Shown: positions 38,634 to 51,888, numbered from the stretch's first letter. The stretch is 64,000 bases of DNA from Micromonospora sp. NBC_01796 (GCF_035917455.1 NZ_CP109078.1:5130001-5194000); one strand, 5' to 3'. Program-made: numbers and translations. Notes: generated by a model not told the origin, from the letters alone.

Positions 38634-41096
38634 CTACCGGGCCGCCCGGTTGGCGAGCAGCCGCCGCGGGCTCCACCGCAGCATCCCCTCGCGCAGTTGC
38701 GAGTTCGCGGTGACGAACCGGCCCGACCCGTCCATGATCGCCAACCGCCAGCGCAGCAGCACCGACGGCGGCAGCACCGCGGCCAGCAGCCGGGTACGCC
38801 GATCGGCCCGAGCCGACAGGGACTCCCGGATCGTCCGCAGGGCCGGGTTCAACTCCCCGCCGGTGAGCGGGGCGCGGGCGTACCGGGCCCGCTCCTCGGC
38901 CCGACCGAGCAGCCGGGCGGCGTCCGCCCCGGTGACACTGAGCCCCTCGGCCACCAACCGGTCGGCGGTCGCCCGAGGCGTCTCCGTCCGGTCCACCGTG
39001 ACCCGGAAGTCGACCATCGTGTCGATCAACTCGTCCCAGGCCGCGTGGGCGTCGGCGCGGAGCCGATCCGCCTCGGCCCCGGTGGCCACCACCCGGACCA
39101 CACCCGGCGGCGGATCACCCTCGGCCGGGGCGAGCGCGGTGGCGGTCGCCGCGACCGTCGCCACCTGCCGTCGCCGCCGCAGCGAGGACCGCAACAGCGC
39201 CGGTACGGCAAGCAGCAGGAGCAGCACCAGCACCCCTCCACCGGCCCAGTACGGCCAGGTGGTCGCGGCGGTCGTCACCTGTCCGTCGGCGCCCACGATC
39301 CCGTCGTCGAAGCCACGGTCCAGCCGGTCGTCCGGGTTCGGCCCGGCCGTGCTGCCCACACCCGGTGCCGCGGTCGGCACCGCCGCCGGAGCGACCGGAT
39401 CGGGCTGGTCGGTGTCCGGCGCGTACTCCGTACGGGTGGAGCCGGTCACGTTCGCCGCCGGGGTGGCGTCGAACGGGACCCAGCCGACGCCGGAGAAGTA
39501 GACCTCGGTCCAGGCGTGCATGTTCAGGTTGGTCAGCGTGTACGTGTTGTCCTGCCGACCGCTGCCGACGGTGAAGCCGAACGCCACCCGGCTCGGGATG
39601 TCGGCCGCCCGGACCAGCCAGGCCAGCGCCGCCGCGTACTGCTGGCAGAAGCCGACCTTGCTGGTGAGGAAGTTGACGATGTCCTCACCGCTGGTGCCGC
39701 CCTGGGTGCTGAGGCTGTAGCTGAACCCGTTCTGCCGGGAGAAGTAGTCGTACAGCGCGCGGACCTTCGCGTACTGCGTCTGCTTTCCCTCGGTCAGCCG
39801 GGCCACCAGTTCGTCGACCTGCGGCACCGGCGGCACGTCGGTGAACTGCCGCTGGATCGGGTCGCTGCGGGTCAGCGGCGCGACCCCCTCCAGCACCTTC
39901 TGGTTGTAGGCCGACCGGACATAGTCGAACGAGTACTTCTTGCCCTTGGACTGCCGCCGGGTGGAGAAGACGGTCTGGGTGCCCCGGTCGTAGAGCCAGT
40001 TCGAGTCCAGGTTCTGCACCGCCACCGGGTTGGAGTAGATCGGCAGCAGCGGCATGTTGAAGTTGGTCACCTCGACCTGGGCCCGGTAGGTCTGGAACGA
40101 CACTCCGGGTGCCGCCCCGGTGCGCGGGTCGGGAATCTTGTTCACCGGTGTCCCGGTCGGCGTACGGACCTCGAAGCCGCCCGACCGCAACTGGTCCGCC
40201 GCACCGAAGCGCAGGTAGAACGGATCGGGCTCGTTCGTGGTGACCTTCACGTAGTCGGTGACCGTGGTCTGGTTGAGCTGCCCGCGCAGGGCGGCGAACA
40301 ACTGGACCCCGCCACCGGCTCCGCCCCGGCCGTTACCCTCACCGACCCCGGTCCCGGTGTTGTTGAACCGGTTGAGCAGCCCGTTGGTCATCTGCGGGGC
40401 GGCCAGCGGCAGCAGCACCGCGATCACCACCCCGACCACGGCGAGTCGCCGCCCTGCCGCCGCCAGCGGCGACGGTTCCCAGATGTCGACGTCGCGCCCG
40501 TCGCCGGTGAACCGGCGCCCGAAGTGCCGGACCCGGTTGACGTTGTCGGCCACCAGGAGCCAGAGGAAGCCGATCGCGCCGACGATGAACGGCAGCGCCG
40601 GTACGTTCTCGACGTACACCGCGACCGGGACCGAGTAGATGGCGAGCATCGGCAGTCCGGCCAGCGCCGGGCGGCGCAACCCGACGGTGAGCAGGTCCAC
40701 CACGATCGCGACCGAGCCCACCCCCAGTACGGTCACGAACAGCAGCCCGTCGGTGTCCGGGACCTTCACCCCGTACGAGCGCATGTCCCCGGCCGAGGCG
40801 TTGAGCAGCGCGCCGAAGTGGGCGATCGTGTCCGGCGTCGGCAGCACGCCGAGCAGTTCGCCGCCGCTGCCGAACAGCCAGGTCAGGCCGAGCAGCAGCG
40901 CCCCGAGCATGCTCAGCACCTGGGCCCAGACCGGCGCCCGCAGCGACCGGGTCAGGGTGGCGACCCCGGCGATCAGCGCGACCGCGAGCGTCGACTGGAG
41001 CAGCCAGGTCCACCGCTCGAAGATCGCCGACAGCGGCGCGGCGGAGAGCAGGGTCGCCGCCGCCGCGACGAACCCGAGATGACGTCGTCCCCTCAT
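38634..41096 (-). CDS. TgpA-like transglutaminase-domain membrane protein
   Basis: 820 residues from ATG 41096, overlapping the DUF58 gene by ATGA. Five or six membrane segments occupy residues ~1-235, then a periplasmic-side region with the transglutaminase core: KVGFCQQYAAALAWLVRAADIPSRVAFGFTVG (nucleophile Cys), NMHAWTEVYFSGVGWVPFDATP (His and Asp). A further membrane segment (YWAGGGVLVLLLLLAVPALL) and a cytosolic helical domain close the protein. The family is linked with MoxR-DUF58 operons and is thought to modify envelope proteins. Its substrate is unknown. Confidence 0.9.
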   Translation of the reverse strand: MRGRRHLGFVAAAATLLSAAPLSAIFERWTWLLQSTLAVALIAGVATLTRSLRAPVWAQVLSMLGALLLGLTWLFGSGGELLGVLPTPDTIAHFGALLNASAGDMRSYGVKVPDTDGLLFVTVLGVGSVAIVVDLLTVGLRRPALAGLPMLAIYSVPVAVYVENVPALPFIVGAIGFLWLLVADNVNRVRHFGRRFTGDGRDVDIWEPSPLAAAGRRLAVVGVVIAVLLPLAAPQMTNGLLNRFNNTGTGVGEGNGRGGAGGGVQLFAALRGQLNQTTVTDYVKVTTNEPDPFYLRFGAADQLRSGGFEVRTPTGTPVNKIPDPRTGAAPGVSFQTYRAQVEVTNFNMPLLPIYSNPVAVQNLDSNWLYDRGTQTVFSTRRQSKGKKYSFDYVRSAYNQKVLEGVAPLTRSDPIQRQFTDVPPVPQVDELVARLTEGKQTQYAKVRALYDYFSRQNGFSYSLSTQGGTSGEDIVNFLTSKVGFCQQYAAALAWLVRAADIPSRVAFGFTVGSGRQDNTYTLTNLNMHAWTEVYFSGVGWVPFDATPAANVTGSTRTEYAPDTDQPDPVAPAAVPTAAPGVGSTAGPNPDDRLDRGFDDGIVGADGQVTTAATTWPYWAGGGVLVLLLLLAVPALLRSSLRRRRQVATVAATATALAPAEGDPPPGVVRVVATGAEADRLRADAHAAWDELIDTMVDFRVTVDRTETPRATADRLVAEGLSVTGADAARLLGRAEERARYARAPLTGGELNPALRTIRESLSARADRRTRLLAAVLPPSVLLRWRLAIMDGSGRFVTANSQLREGMLRWSPRRLLANRAAR

Positions 41097-42393
41097 CGCA
41101 TCCCTCCGGCAACCGTCTCGGCCATCGCGGCCCGCCAGGCGAAGCCCTGCGATCCGCGCGCCGCCTGCGGCCACAGCGCGGGCAGCCGGCTGCCGTGCTC
41201 GACCGCGATCACCCGCCACCCGCTCTGCATCAGGCCCAGTACGGCGGCGCCGTGGGCGTTGTCGGCCTCGGTCCGCGCCGGTGCCGGCAGGGTGAGCCAG
41301 GTGGTGCTGTCCACCAGGAACGCGAGGCAGGTCGCGCCGTTGCCCCGCAGCCCGGCCAGGACCTCGGCCTCGGCGGTGCTCAGCGTGCCCAGGATCGCGA
41401 TGATCAGCCCACCGTCGGACCGTTGCCGGACCCGTTCGACCAGGGTCGCCACGTCACCGCGCTGGGACAGCCGGACGTCGGCGAGGTGGTCCAGCAGCAG
41501 ACCCTCGCCGCCGCCCTCGTTCGCGTCGGCGTCCATCCCGGAACCGGTGACCAGCCGCAGCTTGTAACCGGACTGGCGCAGGTGCACGGCGACGCTGGCG
41601 GCGGCCGAGACCGCCCACTCGAAGCTGGCGGTCGGCCCCTCGCCCCGATGCGCCGACGCCCTGGTGTCCAGCACCACGGTCGCCCGGCTCTCCCAGGGCT
41701 GCTCCTCCCGCCGCACCATCAGCTCGCCGGTACGGGCGGTCGACTTCCAGTGCACCCGGCGCAGATCGTCGCCGCGCCGGTACTCCCGGGTCGCCGCGTC
41801 GTCCTCGCCGTGCACCGCCACCGACCGGGCCCGGCTGTCGCCGGTGCCGGCGTACTCACCGGCCAACCGGACCTGGGGCAGGGCGGTGACCTGGGGGATG
41901 ACGGTGAGCCGGTCGACGCTGGGGAACGCCCGGGTCAGCTCGCACAGCCCGAACGGGTCGGTCAGCCGGACCACCAGCGGACCGACCTCGTACCGGCCGC
42001 GCACGTCGGCGCGGACCGTGTACGCCACCGAGCTGGCCTGGTGCGCGCCGAGCCGCTCCAGCACCACCCGGGGCCGGCTGCCCAACGCGTACGGCAGCCG
42101 GTCCTCCAGCAGCAGGGTCCCGGTCGGCAGCCGGGACATGTTCTGCAGGCGCAGCACCACGCGGGAACTGGCACCGATCGGCACCCGCTGCGGTTCCAGC
42201 GACCGGCTGCAGGCCAGCTTGTACCGGCTGCGGCCGACGTACGCGGCGGCCAGCAGCGGCAACACGCCGAGCAGCACGGCCACCCGGAGCAGGTCCTGTT
42301 CGCCCAGGATCGCCGCGGAGATGGCCGCCGCCACCGCCGCGGCGAGGAAGGACCGGCCGCGGGTGGTGAGCCCGCGCAGTGCCTCGCGCACGG

Positions 42394-42397
<4 letters not shown>
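41093..42397 (-). CDS. DUF58 domain protein
   Basis: 434 residues from GTG 42397, overlapping moxR by GTGA. Two membrane segments at the N-terminus (FLAAAVAAAISAAILG, LLRVAVLLGVLPLLAAAYVG), a beta-rich central region, then the DUF58 signature EYRRGDDLRRVHWKSTARTGELMVRREEQ and a von Willebrand-like fold (TVVLDTRASAHRGEG). DUF58 proteins act with MoxR ATPases, probably in assembly of envelope complexes. Confidence 0.9.
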
Positions 42398-43458
<1,061 letters not shown>

Positions 43459-43692
43459 GGGCCTCCTCCTCGTCGCAGCACGGCTTCTCTGTCCAGACCT
43501 GCTGGGCCGGCCGTAAGGTTCGCGGGAAAATACGGTCGCGGGGCGCGCCCGGATCACCCGCATGGAATCAGGCTAGCCGGAACTCACGCCCAAGCCGACC
43601 ACACGTGCGGTCCCGGTGGCCGGTCGGCCCGTACCGGCGACCCGTGGAACCAGGCGCGACAGCCCGACGGGTGGAGGCGTAGACTGCGGGGC

Positions 43693-43731
43693 ATGGCCCG
43701 GGCCTACCTGCTTCTTAGTGAGCCGTGCTGA
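43693..43731 (+). CDS. leuS leader peptide MARAYLLLSEPC
   Basis: A 12-codon open frame with three consecutive Leu codons (CTG CTT CTT, 43708-43716), two of them rare in this GC-rich genome. A GCGGGG sequence precedes the ATG. It is followed by a 10-bp hairpin and a poly-T terminator, then leuS. This is the arrangement of ribosome-mediated attenuation: low charged tRNA-Leu would stall the ribosome at the Leu codons. Confidence 0.75.
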   Translation: MARAYLLLSEPC

Positions 43732-43782
43732 CGCCACTGAGCGCGACAGCACGGCTACCCCTCCTGTGTGAGGGGCTTTTTT
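43721..43782 (+). promoter_or_regulatory. Attenuator: pause hairpin and intrinsic terminator before leuS
   Basis: First hairpin: arms 43721-43730 and 43747-43756 (perfect 10 bp). Terminator: CCCCTC (43758-43763) and GAGGGG (43770-43775) with CTGTGT loop, then six T's (43777-43782). Poly-T terminators are uncommon in such DNA. The antiterminator pairing was not worked out. No T-box consensus was seen. Confidence 0.72.
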
Positions 43783-43857
43783 ATGCCCGGAAAAGCATGC
43801 CCTGAAATGCGAAACGTGCCCGTGTACGCACAACGGTGAGCGCGGCGAGGAGAAGAC

Positions 43858-46707
<2,850 letters not shown>

Positions 46708-46710
46708 CCC

Positions 46711-46780
46711 CACCCCGCCCCTACCCCCCACCCCCACCCCCACCCCCACCCCCTACCCCCTACCCCGCCCCCGTCGACCT
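46711..46780. repeat. CCCCA/CCCCTA low-complexity tract
   Basis: About 70 bases of C with scattered A/T (repeats of CCCCCA and CCCCTA) directly after leuS. On the minus strand this is G-rich and could form quadruplex-like structures. It leads into the palindrome at 46782. Confidence 0.9.
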
Positions 46781-46781
46781 G

Positions 46782-46862
46782 CCCGTCGATCTTGCAGTTG
46801 TGGTGCCCGTATCACGCCGTTTCGGGCGGTACGGGCACCACCACAACTGCAAGATCGACGGG
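46782..46862. repeat. Large palindrome (GATCTTGCAGTTGTGG family)
   Basis: Arms 46782-46811 and 46830-46862 form a 30-bp stem with a three-base bulge (extra CCA in the right arm) and an 18-base loop. It lies between the convergent leuS and TVP38-like genes. Composition changes from A/C-rich on the left to G/T-rich on the right (13 of 60 G/T in 46681-46740, 43 of 60 in 46921-46980). Confidence 0.9.
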
Positions 46863-46905
46863 GAGTGGGGCGGGGACGGGGGACGGCGGGCAGGGGGTGG
46901 GGGTG

Positions 46906-47598
46906 TTACGGGGTGGGGGTGGTGGTGTGGCGGTGGGCTCGTTCTGCTCGGCGCCAGCGGGTGATGAGGATGGCGGCGGCGATCAGGCCGAAGCTGGCGG
47001 GTGCCACCGCGAGCCAGTTGAACTCGTCCGGGTCGGCCACGGCGGCGCCGATCGCGGCGTAGCCGAAGGCGGACGGGATCGTGGCGAGGACGCTGCCGAT
47101 CAGGAACGGGACCACCCGGGCGCCGGTGGTGCCGTAGCCGTAGCTGACCAGCCCGAACCCGCCGACCGGCAACAACCGTACGGTGATCACCCCGAGCACG
47201 CTCTGCCGGCTGAACCAGCCGTCCAGGCGGGCCAGGCGGCCCCGTACCCGTTCGGCGACGAAGTCGCGGCCGAGCAACCGACCGACGGTGAAGCCGAGCG
47301 CGGCGGCGACCAGCGCGGCGGCCAGGGTGTAGCCGGCGCCGCCGAGCGGGCCGAACAGCGCTCCCCAGGCCACCGTGATCAGGGTCCGGGGGACCAGGGC
47401 CACCATCAGCAGGGCCCCACCGAGGACCGCGGCCACCGGGGCGGCCGGACCGAGCCGGTCGACCATCCGGGGCGCCGCCGCCAGATCGGGCTGTACGAGC
47501 AGCAGCGCCAGGCCGAAGAGCCCGAGGATGAGCAGCAGCGACCCGAACCGCACGACCGACCGCTGCCGCAGCAGCCGCCGGAGGTGCGGGACGATCAC
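46906..47598 (-). CDS. TVP38/TMEM64 (VTT domain) membrane protein
   Basis: 230 residues from GTG 47598, overlapping gatD by GTGA. Six or so membrane segments; the VTT core is VPRTLITVAWGALFGPLGGAGYTL with ALGFTVGRLLGRD and VITVRLLPVGGFGLVSYGYG. DedA/VTT proteins are membrane transporters or lipid scramblases; undecaprenyl-phosphate recycling by the related DedA group would suit its place after murT-gatD, but that is inference. C-terminus is basic and Thr/Pro-rich, next to the palindrome. Confidence 0.85.
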   Translation of the reverse strand: MIVPHLRRLLRQRSVVRFGSLLLILGLFGLALLLVQPDLAAAPRMVDRLGPAAPVAAVLGGALLMVALVPRTLITVAWGALFGPLGGAGYTLAAALVAAALGFTVGRLLGRDFVAERVRGRLARLDGWFSRQSVLGVITVRLLPVGGFGLVSYGYGTTGARVVPFLIGSVLATIPSAFGYAAIGAAVADPDEFNWLAVAPASFGLIAAAILITRWRRAERAHRHTTTPTP

Positions 47599-48377
47599 GA
47601 TCGGGCGGCGGCCACGCCGGCCACCCGCTCGGCCCGCAGTCGCTCCTGCCAGGTGTCGTCGAGCGGGGGCAGGTTGCTGACCCCGGTCGCCCACCGCAAC
47701 AGCAGGTCGGCCAGGGCCGGGTTGCGGGCCAGCGCCGGCCCGTGGGAGTACGTCCCGAGCAGTTTCCCGCGCCATGCGCCCTCGCTGCTGCCGTCGTTGC
47801 CGATGCCGGTGCTGACCCGGGCCAGCGCGGAGACGCCGGGGCCCAGGTGGGTCCGGCCACCGTGGTTCTCGAAACCGCTCAGCGGGGGCAGCCCGAGGCG
47901 GGGATCGACCTCACCGGCGAGTTCGCCGACGGCCCGCGACGGCCCCCGGTCCGAGTGCAGGTCCAGCAGGTCCAGCCCGGCGCACTTGGTGCCCTTGGCG
48001 AAGAACGAGCCGCCGAGCAGTTGGTAGCCGGCGCAGACCGCGAAGACGACCGAGCCCTGGGCGACCGCCCGGTGCAGGCCCCCGTCGGCGATCAGTCGCT
48101 GCGCCCCGAGCGCCTGCGGCCCGTCCTCACCGCCGCCGAGCAGGTAGATGTCGGCGGTGGTGGGCAGCGGTTGGTCGGACCGGACCTCGATCGTCTCCAC
48201 CGGCATGCCGCGCTGCTGGGCCCGGCGGGCCAGGATCAGCATGTTGCCCCGGTCGCCGTAGGTGGAGAGCAGGTCCGGGTAGAGCCAGGCGATCCGCAGC
48301 GTGCTCTCCGAGCCGCTGGGCGAGTCGGTCGCGTAACCGCTGGGCCGGTCGACCGGGAAGTACGAGTTAGTTGACAC
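47595..48377 (-). CDS. gatD: GatD-type glutamine amidotransferase for lipid II amidation
   Basis: 260 residues from GTG 48377, overlapping murT by 11 bases. A class I (triad) glutamine amidotransferase of the CobB/CobQ type: LRIAWLYPDLLSTYGDRGNM, YLLGGGEDGPQ, VVFAVCAGYQLLGGSF (nucleophile Cys) and LLGTYSHGPALARNP (His). It releases ammonia for MurT, which amidates the D-Glu of lipid II to D-isoglutamine. The partner gene lies directly upstream in the operon. Confidence 0.92.
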   Translation of the reverse strand: MSTNSYFPVDRPSGYATDSPSGSESTLRIAWLYPDLLSTYGDRGNMLILARRAQQRGMPVETIEVRSDQPLPTTADIYLLGGGEDGPQALGAQRLIADGGLHRAVAQGSVVFAVCAGYQLLGGSFFAKGTKCAGLDLLDLHSDRGPSRAVGELAGEVDPRLGLPPLSGFENHGGRTHLGPGVSALARVSTGIGNDGSSEGAWRGKLLGTYSHGPALARNPALADLLLRWATGVSNLPPLDDTWQERLRAERVAGVAAARS

Positions 48378-49614
48378 GGTCCAACTCCGCTCGGATGTCC
48401 TGGAAGGCGGTGTAGTTCGCGATCACCTCGAGTCGTCCCGGCGGCACCGCCGAGATCGCCTCGGTGAAGGTCCGTACGTGCCGGAACGGCACCTGGTTCA
48501 CGTCCAACCGGACCGCCAGGTCGTACGCCCGGTCGCCGGTGATCAGCACCTGTCGGCCGCGCAGCGGGGCGAAGTCCACGTCGAACAGCCACGAGGTGTC
48601 CAGCCCGTCGGGGTCGCGGGCGTTGATGGACAGCAGGGTCGGCGCGTCGTCGGCCATGTCGAAGGCCTCCAGCCAGCTCGCCGGGTTCTTCGCCAGCAGC
48701 AGCCGGATGTTGCGCCCGTCGCGGAGGACCTGGGCGTACCGGCCGGCGACCGAGGCGACCCCGCCCAGCCGGCTCACCGCGTCGGCCGGCCGTACGCCGA
48801 ACTCGGCGGCGACGGCCAGCGCGGTGGCCGCGTTGCCGAGGTTGACCTGGCCGGGGAGTTGGAGCACCACCTTGTGCCAGGCACCGGACGGGTCGAGCAC
48901 ACCGTCGTCCTCGACCACCCACTGCGGCTCGGGTCGGCGCAGCCAGCAGCCGGTGCACCACCACTGGTCCTGGGCCCGCTCGATCGGCGAGCCGCACTCG
49001 GGGCAGACCCACGAGTCGTCGTGCCAGCGCTGCCCGGCGCTGAACCAGGTGACCGTCGGGGTGTTCAGGTTCCCGCTGCGCATCTCCGGCGGGGTCGCGG
49101 CCCAGACCACCATCGGGTCGTCGGCGTTGGCCACCACCCGCAGCTCCGGGTACCGCACCAGGGCGGACCGCCAGAGCTGGGCCATCATGCTGACCTCCTT
49201 GGCCCGGTCGAGCTGGTCGCGGGAGAGGTTGAGCAGGGCGACCACGTGCGGCTCGGTGGCCTCGAGGACCTGGGCCAGGTAGTGCTCGTCGACCTCCAGC
49301 ACCGCGTACGGGGTGTTGCCCGCCTTGGCCAGCGCGGAGGTGTGCCCGCTGGGCATGTTGGCGCCGAAGGAGTTGGTGGCCACCGGGCCGAGTACACCCA
49401 CGGCGGCGGCGGTCAGTCGGGTGGTGGTGGTCTTGCCGTTGGTCCCGGAGATGAGGGCGATGGCCCGGCCGGCCGACAGGTGCGCCAGCAGGTCCGGATC
49501 GATCTTCAGGCCGATCCAGCCGCCGATCACCGAGCCGTCGCCGCGGCCGGCGGCCCGGGACAGCGCCGCCGCCGTACGCGACACGGAGCTGGCCACCTTC
49601 GCCCGTAGGGGCAT
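48367..49614 (-). CDS. murT: MurT, Mur-ligase-like lipid II isoglutaminyl synthase subunit
   Basis: 415 residues from ATG 49614; GTG 49629 is also in frame and neither has a clear ribosome site. The Mur ligase P-loop is IALISGTNGKTTTTRLTAAAV. An inserted zinc ribbon CPECGSPIERAQDQWWCTGC is diagnostic of MurT, and the C-terminal domain (LITGDRAYDLAVRLDV) is DUF1727. With GatD it forms D-isoglutamine in the peptidoglycan stem, needed for efficient cross-linking. The gene is divergent from mraZ across 502 bases. Confidence 0.93.
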   Translation of the reverse strand: MPLRAKVASSVSRTAAALSRAAGRGDGSVIGGWIGLKIDPDLLAHLSAGRAIALISGTNGKTTTTRLTAAAVGVLGPVATNSFGANMPSGHTSALAKAGNTPYAVLEVDEHYLAQVLEATEPHVVALLNLSRDQLDRAKEVSMMAQLWRSALVRYPELRVVANADDPMVVWAATPPEMRSGNLNTPTVTWFSAGQRWHDDSWVCPECGSPIERAQDQWWCTGCWLRRPEPQWVVEDDGVLDPSGAWHKVVLQLPGQVNLGNAATALAVAAEFGVRPADAVSRLGGVASVAGRYAQVLRDGRNIRLLLAKNPASWLEAFDMADDAPTLLSINARDPDGLDTSWLFDVDFAPLRGRQVLITGDRAYDLAVRLDVNQVPFRHVRTFTEAISAVPPGRLEVIANYTAFQDIRAELDRVN

Positions 49615-49929
49615 TCTCGCGTCCGTCACGCGAGCGAGGTTACCGGACAGCGGCGGTGCCCAGACCGTCGCACGAGGCGTCCGGTCGCGCGGGACCGCTC
49701 GACCGGCCCGGCGAGGCCGCCGGTTGTCTGCTCCACTTTCCGCCCCACCATTTCTCTCCCTCCACCTTTCTCCCCACTTTCCTCCCCGGACGGGGTTCGC
49801 GCCCGGCGATGGCGTGGTGATGGTCGGCGCAACGGCACTGGAAAGCGCGCGACGAGTGCGGGGTGGCCGTACTCGCGGTCGCTTTTGATCTTTGTCGGAA
49901 AGCGGACGCCGGAAGGGCGGTCGGCACCC

Positions 49930-49944
49930 CTCCACTTCGCCCCA
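49930..49944 (-). promoter_or_regulatory. Possible MraZ box pair on the murT side
   Basis: On the minus strand, TGGGG (49944-49940) and TGGAG (49934-49930) are exactly 10 bp apart, as in MraZ operators. Further TGGGG/TGGAG words on this strand at 49776, 49764, 49747 and 49735 are spaced 12, 17 and 12 bp, less regular. The assignment is tentative. Confidence 0.4.
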
Positions 49945-50007
49945 CCCCCTCTGACGTGCAGTTTTGTGAATGACACCGTCGTGGTTTCCCTGCGTTTCCG
50001 GTTGCGG

Positions 50008-50046
50008 GTGGAGGGAAGTGGAGTAGAGTGGGGCCCAATGGTGGGG
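50008..50046 (+). promoter_or_regulatory. Phased MraZ boxes upstream of mraZ
   Basis: GTGGAG (50008), GTGGAG (50018), GTGGGG (50028) and GTGGGG (50041): three at exact 10-bp spacing and a fourth 13 bp on. MraZ binds TGGGN repeats with 5-bp spacers, which this matches, so mraZ is probably autoregulated. A small hairpin (50074-50080 / 50088-50094) follows in the leader. Nothing else is supported in 49630-50007. Confidence 0.7.
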
Positions 50047-50116
50047 CCGGGAGGGCCCGCCGGCCCGGGGGACAGCGGCGCCGCGAACGCCGCTGCAAGG
50101 GCGAGGGGGTTGAGCC

Positions 50117-50548
50117 GTGTTTCTCGGCACTCATACCCCGCGCCTGGACGAAAAGGGCCGGCTGATTCTTCCGGCCAAGTTCCGGGACGAGCTGGCGGGA
50201 GGTGTCGTGATCACCAAAGGGCAGGAGCGCTGCCTGTACGTCTTTCCGACGCCCGAGTTCCAGCGGATCGCGGATCAGCTGCGCGAGCAGCCCATGACGC
50301 ACAAGGCCGCCCGGGCGTACAGCCGGGTGTTCTTCGCCAGCGCGCACGACGAGGTGCCGGACAAGCAGGGCCGGGTGACTATTCCGGGCCACCTGCGGGA
50401 ATACGCGGCGCTCGACCGGGAGCTGGTGGTCATCGGCGCCAGCACCAGGGTGGAGATCTGGGACAAGCGCGCCTGGGAGACCTACCTCGCGGAAAGCGAA
50501 GACGACTTCGCCGACATCGAGGAGGGGGTGTTGCCCGGCGGGCTGTAG
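50117..50548 (+). CDS. mraZ: Transcriptional regulator MraZ
   Basis: 143 residues from GTG 50117, with GAGGGGG 7 bases upstream. Two SpoVT/AbrB-like halves carry the paired DxxxR motifs: [17 protein letters not shown] and [17 protein letters not shown]. Typical length. MraZ forms rings and represses the dcw cluster through TGGGN boxes, which are present upstream. First gene of the dcw cluster here, 206 bases before rsmH. Confidence 0.96.
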   Translation: MFLGTHTPRLDEKGRLILPAKFRDELAGGVVITKGQERCLYVFPTPEFQRIADQLREQPMTHKAARAYSRVFFASAHDEVPDKQGRVTIPGHLREYAALDRELVVIGASTRVEIWDKRAWETYLAESEDDFADIEEGVLPGGL

Positions 50549-50754
50549 GGCGGGCCAACACGCCCGACGTACTGCGAGATCTCCAGCCGCTCCTGTTCCT
50601 GGCGCCTCTTCCCCGGTGCCAGGCGCGCGATCCGCTGACCGGCCTTACCAGGGGCGGGTCGACGGGCCAGAGCGGATGGGGATCTGGCGGTATGACGAGC
50701 GGTTGACAGCATACAGGCGTGAACAGAGAAGGAAGCCGGTCAGTGGGGGTCGAC

Positions 50755-51888
50755 ATGGGGGAGCTGCGCGGCACGCACGTGCCAGTGTTGCTTGAGCGGT
50801 GTCTCGAGCTGCTCGCCCCCGCGCTGGACCGGGGCGACCGTACGATCCACGTCGACGCGACGCTCGGCCTCGCCGGCCACGCCGAGGCGGTGCTGGCCGC
50901 GTACCCGCGGACGATCCTGATCGGGCTCGACCGTGACCCCGAGGCCCTGGCACACGCCCGGGCCCGGCTGGCCCGGTACGCCGACCGGATCCACCTGGTG
51001 CACGCGGTCTACGACGAGCTGCCGGACGTGCTCGACCGGCTCGGTTATCCCACGGTCGACGGCGTGCTGTTCGACCTCGGGGTGTCGTCGCTGCAACTCG
51101 ACGCGCCCGACCGCGGGTTCGCCTACGCCCAGGACGCGCCGCTGGACATGCGGATGGACCAGACCCGCGGGGTGACCGCGGAGGAGATCGTCAACAGCTA
51201 CTCGCACGGTGAACTCGCCCGGGTGCTCCGGCTCTACGGCGAGGAACGGTTCGCCGGTCGGATCGCCTCGGCGATCATCCGGGAACGGGAACGGTCCCGG
51301 ATCACCTCCTCGGCGTTCCTCGCCGAGCTGGTTCGGGACTCGATTCCGGCGGCTGCCCGCCGTACCGGTGGGCACCCGGCAAAAAGATCGTTTCAAGCGT
51401 TGCGGATCGAGGTAAACCGGGAGCTGGCCGCGCTGGAGACAGCGCTGCCGGCCGCGTTGGACGCGCTCGCGGTGGGCGGTCGGCTGGTGGTGCTGTCGTA
51501 CCACTCGCTGGAGGACCGGATCACCAAGCAGGCGTTCGCCGGCCGGGCCCGGAGCACCGGTCCGGTCGACCTGCCGGTCGAACTGCCCGGCACCGGTCCG
51601 ACGCTGCGCCTGCTCAACCGCAGCGCGGAGTTGCCGACCGAGGCGGAGGTCGCGGCCAATCCGCGAGCCGCCTCGGTGCGACTGCGGGCAGCGGAACGGA
51701 TCGATCCGGACCGGGCGACCGGGCCGGCGGAGAACAGGCGGGCCGACCGCGAACGGCCCCGTCGACGGGTGAAGGCATTGCACGCCCCCGGTGCCGTGGC
51801 GCCGGGACGGTCCAACGTGGACCGGGAGAAGGGGCCATCGGGGCCAGGGGACGAAGGCGGGACGGCAGTAGAGGGGGAGGGATCATGA
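50755..51888 (+). CDS. rsmH: 16S rRNA m4C1402 methyltransferase RsmH (MraW)
   Basis: 377 residues from ATG 50755, chosen because [16 protein letters not shown] follows as in the family; GTG 50719 is also in frame. SAM motif [19 protein letters not shown], then [47 protein letters not shown] and [17 protein letters not shown]. The last ~70 residues are charged, Arg/Gly-rich and not part of the domain. It methylates N4 of C1402 in 16S rRNA. It overlaps ftsL by ATGA. Confidence 0.95.
   Translation: MGELRGTHVPVLLERCLELLAPALDRGDRTIHVDATLGLAGHAEAVLAAYPRTILIGLDRDPEALAHARARLARYADRIHLVHAVYDELPDVLDRLGYPTVDGVLFDLGVSSLQLDAPDRGFAYAQDAPLDMRMDQTRGVTAEEIVNSYSHGELARVLRLYGEERFAGRIASAIIRERERSRITSSAFLAELVRDSIPAAARRTGGHPAKRSFQALRIEVNRELAALETALPAALDALAVGGRLVVLSYHSLEDRITKQAFAGRARSTGPVDLPVELPGTGPTLRLLNRSAELPTEAEVAANPRAASVRLRAAERIDPDRATGPAENRRADRERPRRRVKALHAPGAVAPGRSNVDREKGPSGPGDEGGTAVEGEGS

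Noticed and set aside
43459-43857. T-box riboswitch upstream of leuS
   Set aside because: No AGGGTGGNACCGCG-like T-box sequence or specifier-loop layout was seen; a leader peptide with Leu codons explains the terminator better.
50719-50754. GTG 50719 as the rsmH start
   Set aside because: It would add 12 residues not seen in the family; ATG 50755 directly precedes conserved sequence. It cannot be fully excluded if the transcript is leaderless.
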